This document shows, in pieces, positions 16,791 through 27,140 of a stretch of DNA of 64,000 nt. The translations under genes and the position numbers were made by a program. Position 1 is the stretch's first letter; each line of letters starts with the position of its first letter. The stretch is from positions 2,418,001 through 2,482,000 of the forward strand of contig NZ_QGEH01000001.1 of NCBI RefSeq assembly GCF_003258515.1, in the 5' to 3' direction. The notes under the pieces were generated by a model. That model ran no database searches, had not been told where the DNA came from, and worked only from the letters and a program-made list of their open reading frames with translations. Source of the DNA: Marinobacter bohaiensis. Its GTDB lineage: Bacteria; Pseudomonadota; Gammaproteobacteria; Pseudomonadales; Oleiphilaceae.

Positions 16791-16961
16791 GGCAAATCCC
16801 TTCCGGCATTTGCCGGGAATTATCCGTCAATATTTTGTCTAAAACGAACATCGTCGAGGCGATACCTCCCGCTGACTAACGTAAAATGCTGTATTCCGTC
16901 GAGTTATCGACAGTGGCACGGAGTCTGCTTCTACGGCGCTAAATCCTTGAGAGTATGCAGT

Positions 16962-17942
16962 ATGCCCCCTCGCCCTTCCTCACAGACAGCGACCAGCCAG
17001 CGCCGGGAACAGGCCCTGGCCGATCTCGAGCGTCTGAGCCGTCAGTGGCAGAGCGACAATGATCCCTTCACCCGCCTTGGGCGTCGCCTGTCGACGACCC
17101 TTGAACTGAAGAAGCTGATTGCGATCTTTGCCGAGGAGCTGGCGTCGGTGATTCCCTATGACAGCCTGACATACCAGCATCGCCTCGAGGATCTGCCCAT
17201 TGAGGTGGCCTTCGGTCGCGGCGGCAACCACAAATGCGAATACCGGCTGAACCTTGAAGGTCAGGACTACGGCTTACTGCGAATTTTCCGCCGCATGCGC
17301 TTTGCCGAACAGGAGCTGACCATCATCGAACAGTTGCTGGGCAGTGCGATCTTCGCTATCCGTAATGCATGCCAGTTCGAAACCGTGCGCCGGGCCGCCC
17401 TCACCGATGTCGTGACAGGCGTTCCCAACAAGCGTGCCTTCGAAGACGCTTTGCGTCGGGAAACGTGCCTTGCCGAGCGCCACGGTACGCATTGCGCATT
17501 GATTTTATGCGACCTGGATCACTTTAAACGGGTCAACGACACGCACGGCCACCAGGTGGGTGACCAGATTCTGCGCATCGCCGCGCTGGCGATTCAGGAT
17601 GCCACACGGCGAACGGATGCGGTCTTCCGCATCGGCGGCGAGGAGTTCGGCATTCTGTTGCCGCACGTCGGTGACAGGGAGTGTGAACTGGTGGCAGAGC
17701 GGATTCGCCAGACGATATCGGACATCACGCTGGACGCCCACAACGAAACGGTCCGCGTGACGGCAAGCGCCGGATACGGTCTGCAAAACAGTGGAGAAAC
17801 CGCCGACAGCTGGTTCCGCCGCACCGACCAGGCGCTCTATCGCGCCAAGTCGGAAGGCCGCAACTGCACTCGGGCGGCGGCCACTGCGACCATCACCGGA
17901 CGAACGGAGCCAGACGGCAGCAGCCGCCTCAGCTCGTCCTGA
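16962..17942 (+). CDS. Soluble diguanylate cyclase with GAF-like sensor
   Basis: Protein of 326 residues without transmembrane segments. Residues ~45-140 look GAF-like, and the GGDEF domain is at ~145-305. The active-site motif is GGEEF (225-229), a catalytically competent variant. An RxxD inhibitory site (RRTD, 216-219) sits exactly five residues before it, so product feedback by c-di-GMP is expected. The ATG at 16962 is chosen because the upstream 82 codons of open frame show no domain character and overlap the divergent TfoX-like gene. Confidence 0.85.
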   Translation: MPPRPSSQTATSQRREQALADLERLSRQWQSDNDPFTRLGRRLSTTLELKKLIAIFAEELASVIPYDSLTYQHRLEDLPIEVAFGRGGNHKCEYRLNLEGQDYGLLRIFRRMRFAEQELTIIEQLLGSAIFAIRNACQFETVRRAALTDVVTGVPNKRAFEDALRRETCLAERHGTHCALILCDLDHFKRVNDTHGHQVGDQILRIAALAIQDATRRTDAVFRIGGEEFGILLPHVGDRECELVAERIRQTISDITLDAHNETVRVTASAGYGLQNSGETADSWFRRTDQALYRAKSEGRNCTRAAATATITGRTEPDGSSRLSSS

Positions 17943-17966
17943 GTTTCTGAGAGCGGGAGCCCCTGA

Positions 17967-18983
17967 TCAGCGCTTACCGTGATCCCGGGGCCTGGAACGT
18001 GGTCCACCCCGGCGCTGGGCTTTATCGGGGCCAGCGGCGGATTTTTCCTGCGGACGCGTTGATATCGCGCCCTTGCGAAAACCACCCGGCTTGCGCGGGG
18101 CTTTCTTGCGCTGCTGTCGCCGATGGGCCGCGGCCTCCCCCGGGGTCTTGGCCGGAAGCGCCAGCGGATCCAGCCCTACCTGTCGGCTCAGCGCATCAAC
18201 GCCCCGCTGATCCATCTCTTCCCAGCGCCCCATGCTGAGACGGCTTGGCAACATGGCTGGACCGAAGCGAACGCGCTTGAGTCGACTGACCTTCACGCCC
18301 TGGGATTCCCACAGACGCCGCACCTCGCGGTTACGCCCTTCGAACAGGGTGACGTGAAACCAGTGGTTCATGCCGGAACCACCGCCGCTACTGATGTCGG
18401 AGAAGCGGGCCATACCATCTTCCAGCAATACGCCTTCCTGCAATCTCTCGGTCATGGCCTCGTCGACCTCGCCGAAGATACGCACCGCGTACTCACGATC
18501 CACTTCATAGGACGGGTGCATCAGACGATTGGCCAGCTCACCGTCGGTCGTGAACAGCATCAGGCCCGTCGTATTGATATCAAGCCGGCCAATGGCGATC
18601 CAGCGCTGGTCTTTGAGCCGCGGCAGGCGATCGAAAACCGTCGGTCGCCCTTCCGGGTCGTTGCGGGTCGTTACTTCCCCCTCCGGCTTGTTGTACATCA
18701 GCACACGCCGTACCGGAGCCTGGGCCGCCTCGATACTGACCGGCTTACCATCCAGGTAGATCGCGTCGTTCACCGTGACCTTCTGGCCCGGTACCGCCAC
18801 GTCTTTGTTGACCGTGATGCGCCCCTGCTCGATCCATGCTTCCACCTCACGGCGCGAGCCGACGCCCGCGCGGGAGAGGACTTTCTGCAAACGCTCCGGT
18901 GGCAGTGCCTGGCGCGTTGGCTGGTGTTTGGATGAGCCCGGACGAGATGAACGGTCCGGCCGTGAGTCGCCTTTTTGCGACAT
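17967..18983 (-). CDS. rluB: 23S rRNA pseudouridine(2605) synthase RluB
   Basis: Pseudouridine synthase of the RsuA/RluB/RluE/RluF family, 338 residues. It has an N-terminal S4 domain (LQKVLSRAGVGSRREVEAWI). The catalytic aspartate lies in GRLDINTTGLMLFT and the C-terminal half carries NREVRRLWESQG. It has a long basic, low-complexity tail (~270-338) as in other RluB proteins. The ATG at 18983 has AAGGA seven bases upstream. It follows scpB, as in many gammaproteobacteria. Confidence 0.9.
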   Translation of the reverse strand: MSQKGDSRPDRSSRPGSSKHQPTRQALPPERLQKVLSRAGVGSRREVEAWIEQGRITVNKDVAVPGQKVTVNDAIYLDGKPVSIEAAQAPVRRVLMYNKPEGEVTTRNDPEGRPTVFDRLPRLKDQRWIAIGRLDINTTGLMLFTTDGELANRLMHPSYEVDREYAVRIFGEVDEAMTERLQEGVLLEDGMARFSDISSGGGSGMNHWFHVTLFEGRNREVRRLWESQGVKVSRLKRVRFGPAMLPSRLSMGRWEEMDQRGVDALSRQVGLDPLALPAKTPGEAAAHRRQQRKKAPRKPGGFRKGAISTRPQEKSAAGPDKAQRRGGPRSRPRDHGKR

Positions 18984-19044
18984 GAAAGATTCCTTCAAGC
19001 GTTACGGGATCGATACGTTGTCTTGCGTGCCGTCTGTCACGCAA

Positions 19045-19716
19045 TCAGTGTAGCGTCCCGGAAATGGATTCGTTGTGGTCGTCATCACCGGAAGCGCTCC
19101 GGTCATCGTCGTTCGCGTCCTCAGAAGCATCGAACGGGATCTCCGCCTGGATCTTCTGTTCGATCTCTCGCCCGATTTCCTCCAGGTCGCGAATCTCGGA
19201 CAGCGGCGGTAACTGCTCCAGGGACTTCATGTTGAAGTAGTCAAGGAACTGCCGGGTCGTGGCGTACATGGCCGGGCGTCCTGGCACGTCTTTATGGCCG
19301 ACAACACGGACCCATTCTCGTTCCATAAGCGTGCGGATGATATTGCTGCTAACCGTGACACCCCGGATGTCCTCGATTTCGCCACGGGTGATTGGCTGGC
19401 GATAGGCAATCAGGGCCAGGGTTTCCAGCAGGGCGCGGGAATAACGCTGCGGCTTTTCCTCAAACAGCCGCCCCACCCAGCGGGCGTAGTCCTCGCGAAT
19501 CTGCAGGCGATAGCCGCTGGCCACTTTACGCAGCTCGTAACTGCGCGATTCGCAGGCCTGTTCCAACTGGCTCAGCGCGTGCTCCATCACCTGACGGGCG
19601 GGACGTTCGTCCTCGCCGAACAGCTCCCGCAGCTGATCCAGGCTCAGGGGTTTGGCAGCGGCCAGCAGCGCCGCCTCGATGATGTTCTGGATACGGTGTA
19701 TCTGTTCTTCGTTCAT
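19045..19716 (-). CDS. scpB: Segregation and condensation protein B
   Basis: ScpB, 223 residues, the kite subunit that dimerises and binds ScpA in the SMC condensin-like complex. Two winged-helix domains are seen. Typical blocks are IIEAALLAAAKPLSLDQL, YSRALLETLALIAYRQP and RGEIEDIRGV. The last ~35 residues are acidic and probably disordered. It starts 14 bases after scpA. Confidence 0.95.
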   Translation of the reverse strand: MNEEQIHRIQNIIEAALLAAAKPLSLDQLRELFGEDERPARQVMEHALSQLEQACESRSYELRKVASGYRLQIREDYARWVGRLFEEKPQRYSRALLETLALIAYRQPITRGEIEDIRGVTVSSNIIRTLMEREWVRVVGHKDVPGRPAMYATTRQFLDYFNMKSLEQLPPLSEIRDLEEIGREIEQKIQAEIPFDASEDANDDDRSASGDDDHNESISGTLH

Positions 19717-19730
19717 GACGTTTCTGCCAA

Positions 19731-20588
19731 TCAGTTGGCGGCCCGGGCACGGACGTGGATCGAGCCGAGAACCTCCGCCTGGACCACTTCGATGAGCTGC
19801 TCCTTGACCAGCTCCAGCGTGGCCAGGAACGTCACCACGACACCCAACCGCCCTTCTTCGATTGTAAACAGGCTTTCGAACGTGACGAAGCGGTCGTCGG
19901 TGAGCCGCGACAGGATGTGCGACATGCGCTCCCGTGTCGACAGTCTCTCCTTTTCCACCTGGTGACTGGTGAAGAGATCGGCACGACGCAGCACGTCCCG
20001 CAGCGCCAGCAGCATGTCCTTGAGGTCGACGTCGGGGTGCACCTGGCTGTCGGGCAGTCGTGGCAGCGAGGCGGACGACGCAAAGTGCTCACGCTCCATC
20101 CGCGGCAGCTCATCCAGGTCTTCAGCCGCCTTCTTGAAGCGCTCGTATTGCTGCAGTCGCCGGATCAGCTCAGCACGCGGATCGAGCTCCTCCTCTTCCT
20201 CACTCTCCTGCCGAGGCAGCAACATGCGCGATTTGATCTCGGCCAGGGTCGCGGCCATCACCAGATATTCGGCCGCCAGCTCGAAACGCATGGATTCGGC
20301 GACGTTGATGTACTCCATATACTGGCGCGTGATCTCGCTGACATCGATATCCAGGATATCCATGTTCTGACGCCGGATCAGGTAAAGCAGCAGATCAAGG
20401 GGGCCCTCGAAGGCCTCCAGGAAGACCGCAAGCGCGTCCGGTGGGATATAAAGATCCTGTGGCAGCTCCTTGACGGGATTCCCGAGCACTCGGGCAATCG
20501 CGTCTACATCCGCGGACGCGGCTTCAGCGGCGCTTTCCGATGGCGGAGCCTGCTCGTCCGCCTGCGGCATTGGCTGATCGTCAGTCAT
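19731..20588 (-). CDS. scpA: Segregation and condensation protein A
   Basis: ScpA kleisin, 285 residues, linking SMC heads with ScpB. An acidic, disordered N-terminus (~1-45) precedes the conserved block FEGPLDLLLYLIRRQNMDILDI. Next come the SMC-binding helices (YLVMAATLAEIKSRMLLPR) and a C-terminal winged helix. It lies 30 bases after trpS in a trpS-scpA-scpB-rluB string. This is the usual gammaproteobacterial ScpAB neighbourhood; no MukBEF is seen. Confidence 0.95.
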   Translation of the reverse strand: MTDDQPMPQADEQAPPSESAAEAASADVDAIARVLGNPVKELPQDLYIPPDALAVFLEAFEGPLDLLLYLIRRQNMDILDIDVSEITRQYMEYINVAESMRFELAAEYLVMAATLAEIKSRMLLPRQESEEEEELDPRAELIRRLQQYERFKKAAEDLDELPRMEREHFASSASLPRLPDSQVHPDVDLKDMLLALRDVLRRADLFTSHQVEKERLSTRERMSHILSRLTDDRFVTFESLFTIEEGRLGVVVTFLATLELVKEQLIEVVQAEVLGSIHVRARAAN

Positions 20589-20618
20589 CCCGGCTTCCTG
20601 TCACGGCACCCTGCATCA

Positions 20619-21833
20619 TCAGCGGTAGGACAGCCCCATGGCGTGGCGCACCTCATCCAGGGTTTCACGGGCGGCATCCCGCGCGCGCTCGCAGCCCTCC
20701 TCGATGATCGAGCGAATCAACTCCGGATTCTGTTCGTATTCCCGCGCCCGCTCGTGCAGCGGCCGCTGTTCCTCAACGATGGCGTCGATCAACGGTTTCT
20801 TGCAGTCCAGGCAGCCGATGCCGGCGCTGCGACAACCGTGCTGGACCCATTCCTTGGTCTGATCGTCGGAGTAAACCTTGTGAAGTCCCCAGACCGGGCA
20901 CTTTTCCGGCTCCCCCGGATCGGTGCGACGAACCCGCTGGGGATCGGTCTGCATCACACGGACTTTCTGGGCAACGGCGTCCGGCTCTTCCCGAAGACCG
21001 ATGGTATTCTGATAGGACTTGGACATCTTCTGTCCATCCAGCCCCGGCATTTTGGAATCCGGTGTCAGCAGCGGCTGGGGTTCCGGCAGGATGACCTTGC
21101 CGCCGCCCTCGATATACCCATACAGCCGCTCGCTGTCCCCCATGGAGATGTTCTGCTGTTCCTTGAGCAGCGCCCGCGCGCGATCGAGGGCCTCGGCGTC
21201 GCCCTCTTCCTGGTACTTGCGCTTGAGCGAACGGTACAGCTTGGCGTTCTTCTTGCCCATCTTGGTGATGGCGGCTTCCGCCTGCTCTTCAAAACCCGGC
21301 TCACGTCCATAGATGTGATTGAATCGGCGGGCAATCTCCCGAGTGATTTCCACGTGGGAAACCTGGTCGGCGCCAACCGGCACGCGGCCGGCCCGGTACA
21401 GCAGGATGTCGGCGCTCTGCAGCAGCGGGTAACCCAGGAAGCCGTACGTCGCGAGATCTTTCTCGCGCAGCTTCTCCTGCTGGTCCTTGTAGGTGGGAAT
21501 GCGCTCGAGCCAACCCAGCGGGGTAATCATGGACAGCAGCAGGTGCAACTCCGCGTGCTCCGGTACCTTGGACTGGATGAAGATCGTCGCCGAACCCGGG
21601 TTGACCCCGGCCGCCAGCCAGTCGACCACCATATCCCAGACGCTGGCCTCAATGCCGCGCGTGTCGTCATACTGGGTGGTCAACGCGTGCCAGTCGGCGA
21701 TGAAAAAGAAACATTCGAATTCATGCTGGAGCTTCACCCAGTTCTTGAGCACACCGTGGTAGTGGCCAAGATGCAGTTTTCCGGTGGGACGCATACCAGA
21801 CAGCACGCGCTGCTGGGGATCTACAGAACTCAA
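20619..21833 (-). CDS. trpS: Tryptophanyl-tRNA synthetase
   Basis: Class I synthetase of 404 residues that charges tRNA-Trp. The HIGH-type motif is within MRPTGKLHLGHYHG and the KMSKS loop within GLDGQKMSKSYQNT. It is longer than the ~335-residue E. coli enzyme. The extra part (~200-260, charged and Glu/Arg-rich) precedes KMSKS, as in Pseudomonas-type TrpS. A cysteine pair GCLDCKK follows in the C-terminal domain. A good promoter lies 90 bases upstream. Confidence 0.96.
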   Translation of the reverse strand: MSSVDPQQRVLSGMRPTGKLHLGHYHGVLKNWVKLQHEFECFFFIADWHALTTQYDDTRGIEASVWDMVVDWLAAGVNPGSATIFIQSKVPEHAELHLLLSMITPLGWLERIPTYKDQQEKLREKDLATYGFLGYPLLQSADILLYRAGRVPVGADQVSHVEITREIARRFNHIYGREPGFEEQAEAAITKMGKKNAKLYRSLKRKYQEEGDAEALDRARALLKEQQNISMGDSERLYGYIEGGGKVILPEPQPLLTPDSKMPGLDGQKMSKSYQNTIGLREEPDAVAQKVRVMQTDPQRVRRTDPGEPEKCPVWGLHKVYSDDQTKEWVQHGCRSAGIGCLDCKKPLIDAIVEEQRPLHERAREYEQNPELIRSIIEEGCERARDAARETLDEVRHAMGLSYR

Positions 21834-21920
21834 AGCATGAACTCCTTAATGGGAACTGGAACACTCAAACACCGTTTCGCAACGGCGAATAATCTCAGTC
21901 GGTCGATATCCTCGCCCGGG

Positions 21921-21948
21921 ATTATAACTGATGAACCGGGCAGGTTAA
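21921..21948 (-). promoter_or_regulatory. Sigma-70 promoter of trpS
   Basis: On the minus strand TTAACC (21948-21943) and TATAAT (21926-21921) are 16 bases apart. The predicted leader to the trpS ATG is about 80 bases. Confidence 0.65.
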
Positions 21949-22002
21949 CGCTAAAAACCGGATTGTGACAGCAATCACGCCGAAACCGGTCATTCTGAAA
22001 CG

Positions 22003-22040
22003 AAAAAACCCCTGCTTTCTCCAGAGGGAGAAAACAGGGG
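22003..22040 (-). terminator. Rho-independent terminator after sucD
   Basis: Long stem with arms CCCCTG(C)TTTCTCC and GGAGAAA(A)CAGGGG around an AGAG loop, followed by six U residues in the minus-strand transcript. It ends the TCA-cycle transcript 24 bases past sucD. Confidence 0.93.
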
Positions 22041-22063
22041 CTTGGAGGTTCAGGCCTGCGCCT

Positions 22064-22936
22064 TTACCAGCCAGTGACCTCTTTCAGAGCCTGGCCGATT
22101 TCAGCCAGACTGCGAACGGTCTTGACGCCAGCGCTTTCCAGAGCGGCGAACTTGTCGTCCGCGGTGCCCTTACCACCGGCGATGATCGCACCGGCGTGGC
22201 CCATACGCTTGCCCGGAGGCGCCGTCACACCGGCGATGTAGGACACGACCGGCTTGGTCACGTTGTCCTTGATGAAGGCTGCGGCTTCTTCCTCAGCGGT
22301 ACCACCGATCTCACCGATCATCACGATGGCCTGCGTCTCAGGATCGTCCTGCAGCAGCTTCAGGATGTCGATGAAGTTGGAACCCGGGATCGGGTCACCG
22401 CCGATACCGATACAGGTGGACTGACCGTAGCCGAAGTCAGTGGTCTGCTTGACCGCTTCGTAAGTCAGGGTACCGGAACGGGATACGATGCCGACCTTGC
22501 CTTTCTTGTGGATGTGACCCGGCATGATGCCGATCTTGCACTCGTCCGGAGTGATCACGCCCGGGCAGTTCGGGCCAATCATGCGAACGCCTTTACGATC
22601 GACGTACTCTTTCGCGTAGAGCATGTCGATGGTCGGGATGCCCTCGGTGATGCAGACGATCAGCTCAAGGCCGGCGTCTGCCGCTTCGATGATGGCATCC
22701 TTACAGAACGGCGCCGGAACGTAGATCACGGTCGCCTGGGCGCCAGTAGCTTCAACCGCTTCGCGAACGGTGTTGAAGACCGGCAGACCCAGGTGCTCGG
22801 TGCCACCTTTGCCCGGAGAAACACCGCCCACCATCTGGGTGCCGTACTCAAGCGCCTGCTCGGAGTGGAAGGTGCCTTGTGAGCCAGTGAAACCCTGGCA
22901 GATCACTTTGGTGTCTTTGTTGATCAGGACGCTCAT
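22064..22936 (-). CDS. sucD: Succinyl-CoA synthetase alpha subunit
   Basis: Subunit of 290 residues of succinyl-CoA ligase, which makes ATP or GTP from succinyl-CoA in the TCA cycle. The CoA-binding Rossmann block is near the N-terminus ([18 protein letters not shown]). [10 protein letters not shown] is at 121-130, and the phosphohistidine is H247 in [10 protein letters not shown]. It abuts sucC by a one-base overlap and is followed by a strong terminator. Confidence 0.98.
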   Translation of the reverse strand: MSVLINKDTKVICQGFTGSQGTFHSEQALEYGTQMVGGVSPGKGGTEHLGLPVFNTVREAVEATGAQATVIYVPAPFCKDAIIEAADAGLELIVCITEGIPTIDMLYAKEYVDRKGVRMIGPNCPGVITPDECKIGIMPGHIHKKGKVGIVSRSGTLTYEAVKQTTDFGYGQSTCIGIGGDPIPGSNFIDILKLLQDDPETQAIVMIGEIGGTAEEEAAAFIKDNVTKPVVSYIAGVTAPPGKRMGHAGAIIAGGKGTADDKFAALESAGVKTVRSLAEIGQALKEVTGW

Positions 22937-24102
22937 TACTTACCTCCCGCGGCTTTTACGACTTGCTGTGCAGCATCCGTCAGACTGGTAGCCGGGATGA
23001 TGTTCAGGCCACTGTCTGCCAGTACTTTGGAACCCAGTTCGGCATTGTTGCCTTCCAGGCGAACCACGACAGGAACTTTGACGCCCACTTCCTTCACGGC
23101 ACCGATGATGCCTTCCGCGATCATGTCGCAACGGACGATACCGCCGAAGATGTTGACCAGAACCGCCTTAACGGCATCGTCAGACAGGATGATCTTGAAC
23201 GCTTCGGTAACGCGCTCTTTGGTGGCACCGCCACCGACGTCAAGGAAGTTCGCCGGTTGACCGCCGTTCAGCTTGACGATGTCCATGGTGCCCATGGCCA
23301 GGCCAGCACCGTTAACCATGCAGCCGATGTTGCCTTCCAGAGCGACGTAGTTCAGCTCCCATTTCGCGGCATCTGCTTCGCGCTGATCTTCCTGGGAAGG
23401 ATCGTGCATCTCGCGGATCTGCGGCTGACGGTACAGGGCGTTGCCGTCAACGCCAATCTTCGCGTCCAGGCAGTGCAGGTTGCCTGCCGGCGTGATGACC
23501 AGCGGGTTGATTTCCAGCAGGGCCAGATCCTTGTCTTCGAACAGCTTGGCCAGACCCAGGAAGATCTTGACGAACTGCTTGATCTGGTCGCCTTTCAGGC
23601 CCAGTTTGAAAGCCAGCTCACGACCCTGGTACGGCTGCGCACCGACCAGCGGGTCGACTTCCGCCTTCAGGATTTTTTCCGGGGTTTCCTCGGCAACCTT
23701 CTCGATCTCGACACCGCCTTCGGTGGAGGCCATGAAAACGATCCGACGGCTGCCACGGTCAACTACCGCACCCAGGTACAGTTCCTGGTCGATGTCGGTC
23801 AGATCTTCAACCAGGATCTTGGCGACCGGCTGACCGTTCTCGTCAGTCTGGTAGGTCACCAGATTGCGGCCCAGCCAGTACTCCGCGAATTCACGGATTT
23901 CGTCCTTGCTGCTGACCAGCTTGACGCCGCCAGCCTTGCCGCGACCACCAGCGTGAACCTGGGCCTTCACAACCCAGCGCTCACCGCCAATCTCAGCAGC
24001 TGCAGCCACTGCGTCCTGCGGAGTATCGCAGGCGATACCTTTGGAAACCGGCAGGCCATATTCAGCGAATAGCTGCTTGCCCTGATATTCGTGCAAATTC
24101 AT
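22936..24102 (-). CDS. sucC: Succinyl-CoA synthetase beta subunit
   Basis: Subunit of 388 residues with an N-terminal ATP-grasp domain ([37 protein letters not shown]) and a C-terminal CoA-ligase domain ([18 protein letters not shown]). It starts with ATG after a weak GAGTGGGA ribosome site. A 311-base gap separates it from lpd, so sucCD may have its own transcript start. Confidence 0.98.
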   Translation of the reverse strand: MNLHEYQGKQLFAEYGLPVSKGIACDTPQDAVAAAAEIGGERWVVKAQVHAGGRGKAGGVKLVSSKDEIREFAEYWLGRNLVTYQTDENGQPVAKILVEDLTDIDQELYLGAVVDRGSRRIVFMASTEGGVEIEKVAEETPEKILKAEVDPLVGAQPYQGRELAFKLGLKGDQIKQFVKIFLGLAKLFEDKDLALLEINPLVITPAGNLHCLDAKIGVDGNALYRQPQIREMHDPSQEDQREADAAKWELNYVALEGNIGCMVNGAGLAMGTMDIVKLNGGQPANFLDVGGGATKERVTEAFKIILSDDAVKAVLVNIFGGIVRCDMIAEGIIGAVKEVGVKVPVVVRLEGNNAELGSKVLADSGLNIIPATSLTDAAQQVVKAAGGK

Positions 24103-24413
24103 AACGTTGTCCCACTCTTATATGGAATAAACCACGGAAGAAAGAACCGACTGCCTTGACGCCCACGGCGTACAACGGCCCGGTCTCTCCCTTTGGGATT
24201 GGAACCCGCGTAAAGCGAATTCGTTGTAAGCACTCCGGACGAGCGCGAGAAGCCGGAAACCCGCCCCTCATGGACCGACGTTCAGACGCGTTTTCCTTCA
24301 ACCGAAAGACAACCGACTGAACCGGAAACGCTTGTCCGTATCGTGGTGCTCCGTTGTTCCCCTCTCGTCTTTATTGTTACAAGGAGGGCCGGATAAACCG
24401 GCCCTGCCCCTTA
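24103..24413. other. lpd-sucC intergenic region
   Basis: This 311-base gap has no gene I can support. It holds a 7-bp GC hairpin (GGGCCGG / CCGGCCC, 24386-24404) shortly after the lpd stop but without a U-run. It also holds the 13-mer AATTCGTTGTAAG (24218-24230) that recurs upstream of sdhC. No convincing -35/-10 pair was found. Confidence 0.5.
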
Positions 24414-25859
<1,446 letters not shown>

Positions 25860-25893
25860 CTATCCTGTATCTCTGATGTGTTGATTAACCGGT

Positions 25894-27114
25894 TCAGACG
25901 TCCAGCAGGATCCGCGCCGGATCTTCGAGCATTTCCTTGATGGCGACCAGGAACTGAACCGCTTCCTTGCCGTCGATCATGCGGTGGTCGTATGACAGCG
26001 CCAGGTACATCATCGGCAGGATTTCCACCTGGCCGTTAACGGCCATCGGACGTTCCTGGATCTTATGCATGCCCAGGATGGCGGTCTGCGGCGGATTCAG
26101 GATCGGCGTGGAAATCAGCGAGCCGAAGATACCGCCGTTGGTGATGGTGAAGGTGCCGCCCGTCATGTCTTCGATACCCAGCTTGCCGTCGCGGGCCTTG
26201 GTACCGTACTCGATGATGGTCTTCTCGATATCCGCCAGGCCCAGCCCATCGACATCGCGCACCACCGGGACCACCAGACCGCGATCGGTGGACACCGCAA
26301 CGCCGATATCCTGGTAACCGTGGTAGACCATGTCATTACCGTCGATGGAGGCGTTCACCGCCGGGAAACGTTTGAGGGCTTCGGTGGCCGCCTTGGCGAA
26401 GAAGGACATGAAGCCCAGCTTGACGCCATGGCGCTTCTCGAAGGTTTCCTTGTACTGCTTACGCAGCTCCATCACCGGCTTCATGTTGACTTCGTTGAAA
26501 GTCGTCAGCATGGCGGCGCTCTGCTGCGCATTCACCAGACGCTTGGCGATGCTGGCACGCAGACGGGTCATCGGAACACGCTTCTCGGGACGCTCGCCCG
26601 GGGCCACGTCGGCGGCCGGTGCTGCGGTCGCCGCCGGTGCTGCTGCCGGCTTGCTGCCGGAATCGATGTGCTTCTGAACGTCTTCCTTGGTCACCCGGCC
26701 ATCTTTACCGGTGCCCTGCACGGCATTGGGATCAACGCCATTTTCGTCCGCCAGCTTACGGGCGGCCGGGCTCAGGATCGCCTCGCCACCGGCCGGCTTG
26801 CTTTCGGCTTCTGCCTTCGGCGCCTCGGCCTTGCTCTCTTCTTCCGCCGGCTTGGCTGCCGGCGCACTGCCGGCCGCGCCTTCCTTGAACTTGCCGACGA
26901 CTTCGCCGCTTTCGACGGTGTCGCCCTCGCCCTTGACGATTTCCTCAATCACGCCGTCCGCCGGCGCCACCACTTCGAGGACGACCTTGTCGGTCTCGAT
27001 ATCGACGATCAGTTCGTCACGTTCAACGGCTTCGCCCGGCTGCTTGTGCCACGTTGCAACCGTGCCCTCGGCGACGGATTCTGGAAATACGGGAGCTTTA
27101 ATTTCAGTTGACAT
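25894..27114 (-). CDS. sucB: Dihydrolipoyllysine succinyltransferase (E2 of 2-oxoglutarate dehydrogenase)
   Basis: E2 component of 406 residues. One lipoyl domain (1-76, lipoylated K43 in ETDKVV) is followed by an Ala/Glu-rich linker and a peripheral-subunit-binding domain (~112-150). A second Pro/Ala linker leads to the catalytic acyltransferase domain, with the histidine in [13 protein letters not shown] near the C-terminus. It lies 26 bases downstream of sucA. Confidence 0.97.
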   Translation of the reverse strand: MSTEIKAPVFPESVAEGTVATWHKQPGEAVERDELIVDIETDKVVLEVVAPADGVIEEIVKGEGDTVESGEVVGKFKEGAAGSAPAAKPAEEESKAEAPKAEAESKPAGGEAILSPAARKLADENGVDPNAVQGTGKDGRVTKEDVQKHIDSGSKPAAAPAATAAPAADVAPGERPEKRVPMTRLRASIAKRLVNAQQSAAMLTTFNEVNMKPVMELRKQYKETFEKRHGVKLGFMSFFAKAATEALKRFPAVNASIDGNDMVYHGYQDIGVAVSTDRGLVVPVVRDVDGLGLADIEKTIIEYGTKARDGKLGIEDMTGGTFTITNGGIFGSLISTPILNPPQTAILGMHKIQERPMAVNGQVEILPMMYLALSYDHRMIDGKEAVQFLVAIKEMLEDPARILLDV

Positions 27115-27140
27115 CTCGGATCCTTAAATTCGGTAACTCG

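Noticed and set aside
24062-24301. 79-codon minus-strand frame in the lpd-sucC gap
   Set aside because: It overlaps the sucC start, has no ribosome site, and its sequence is unlike any small protein I know.
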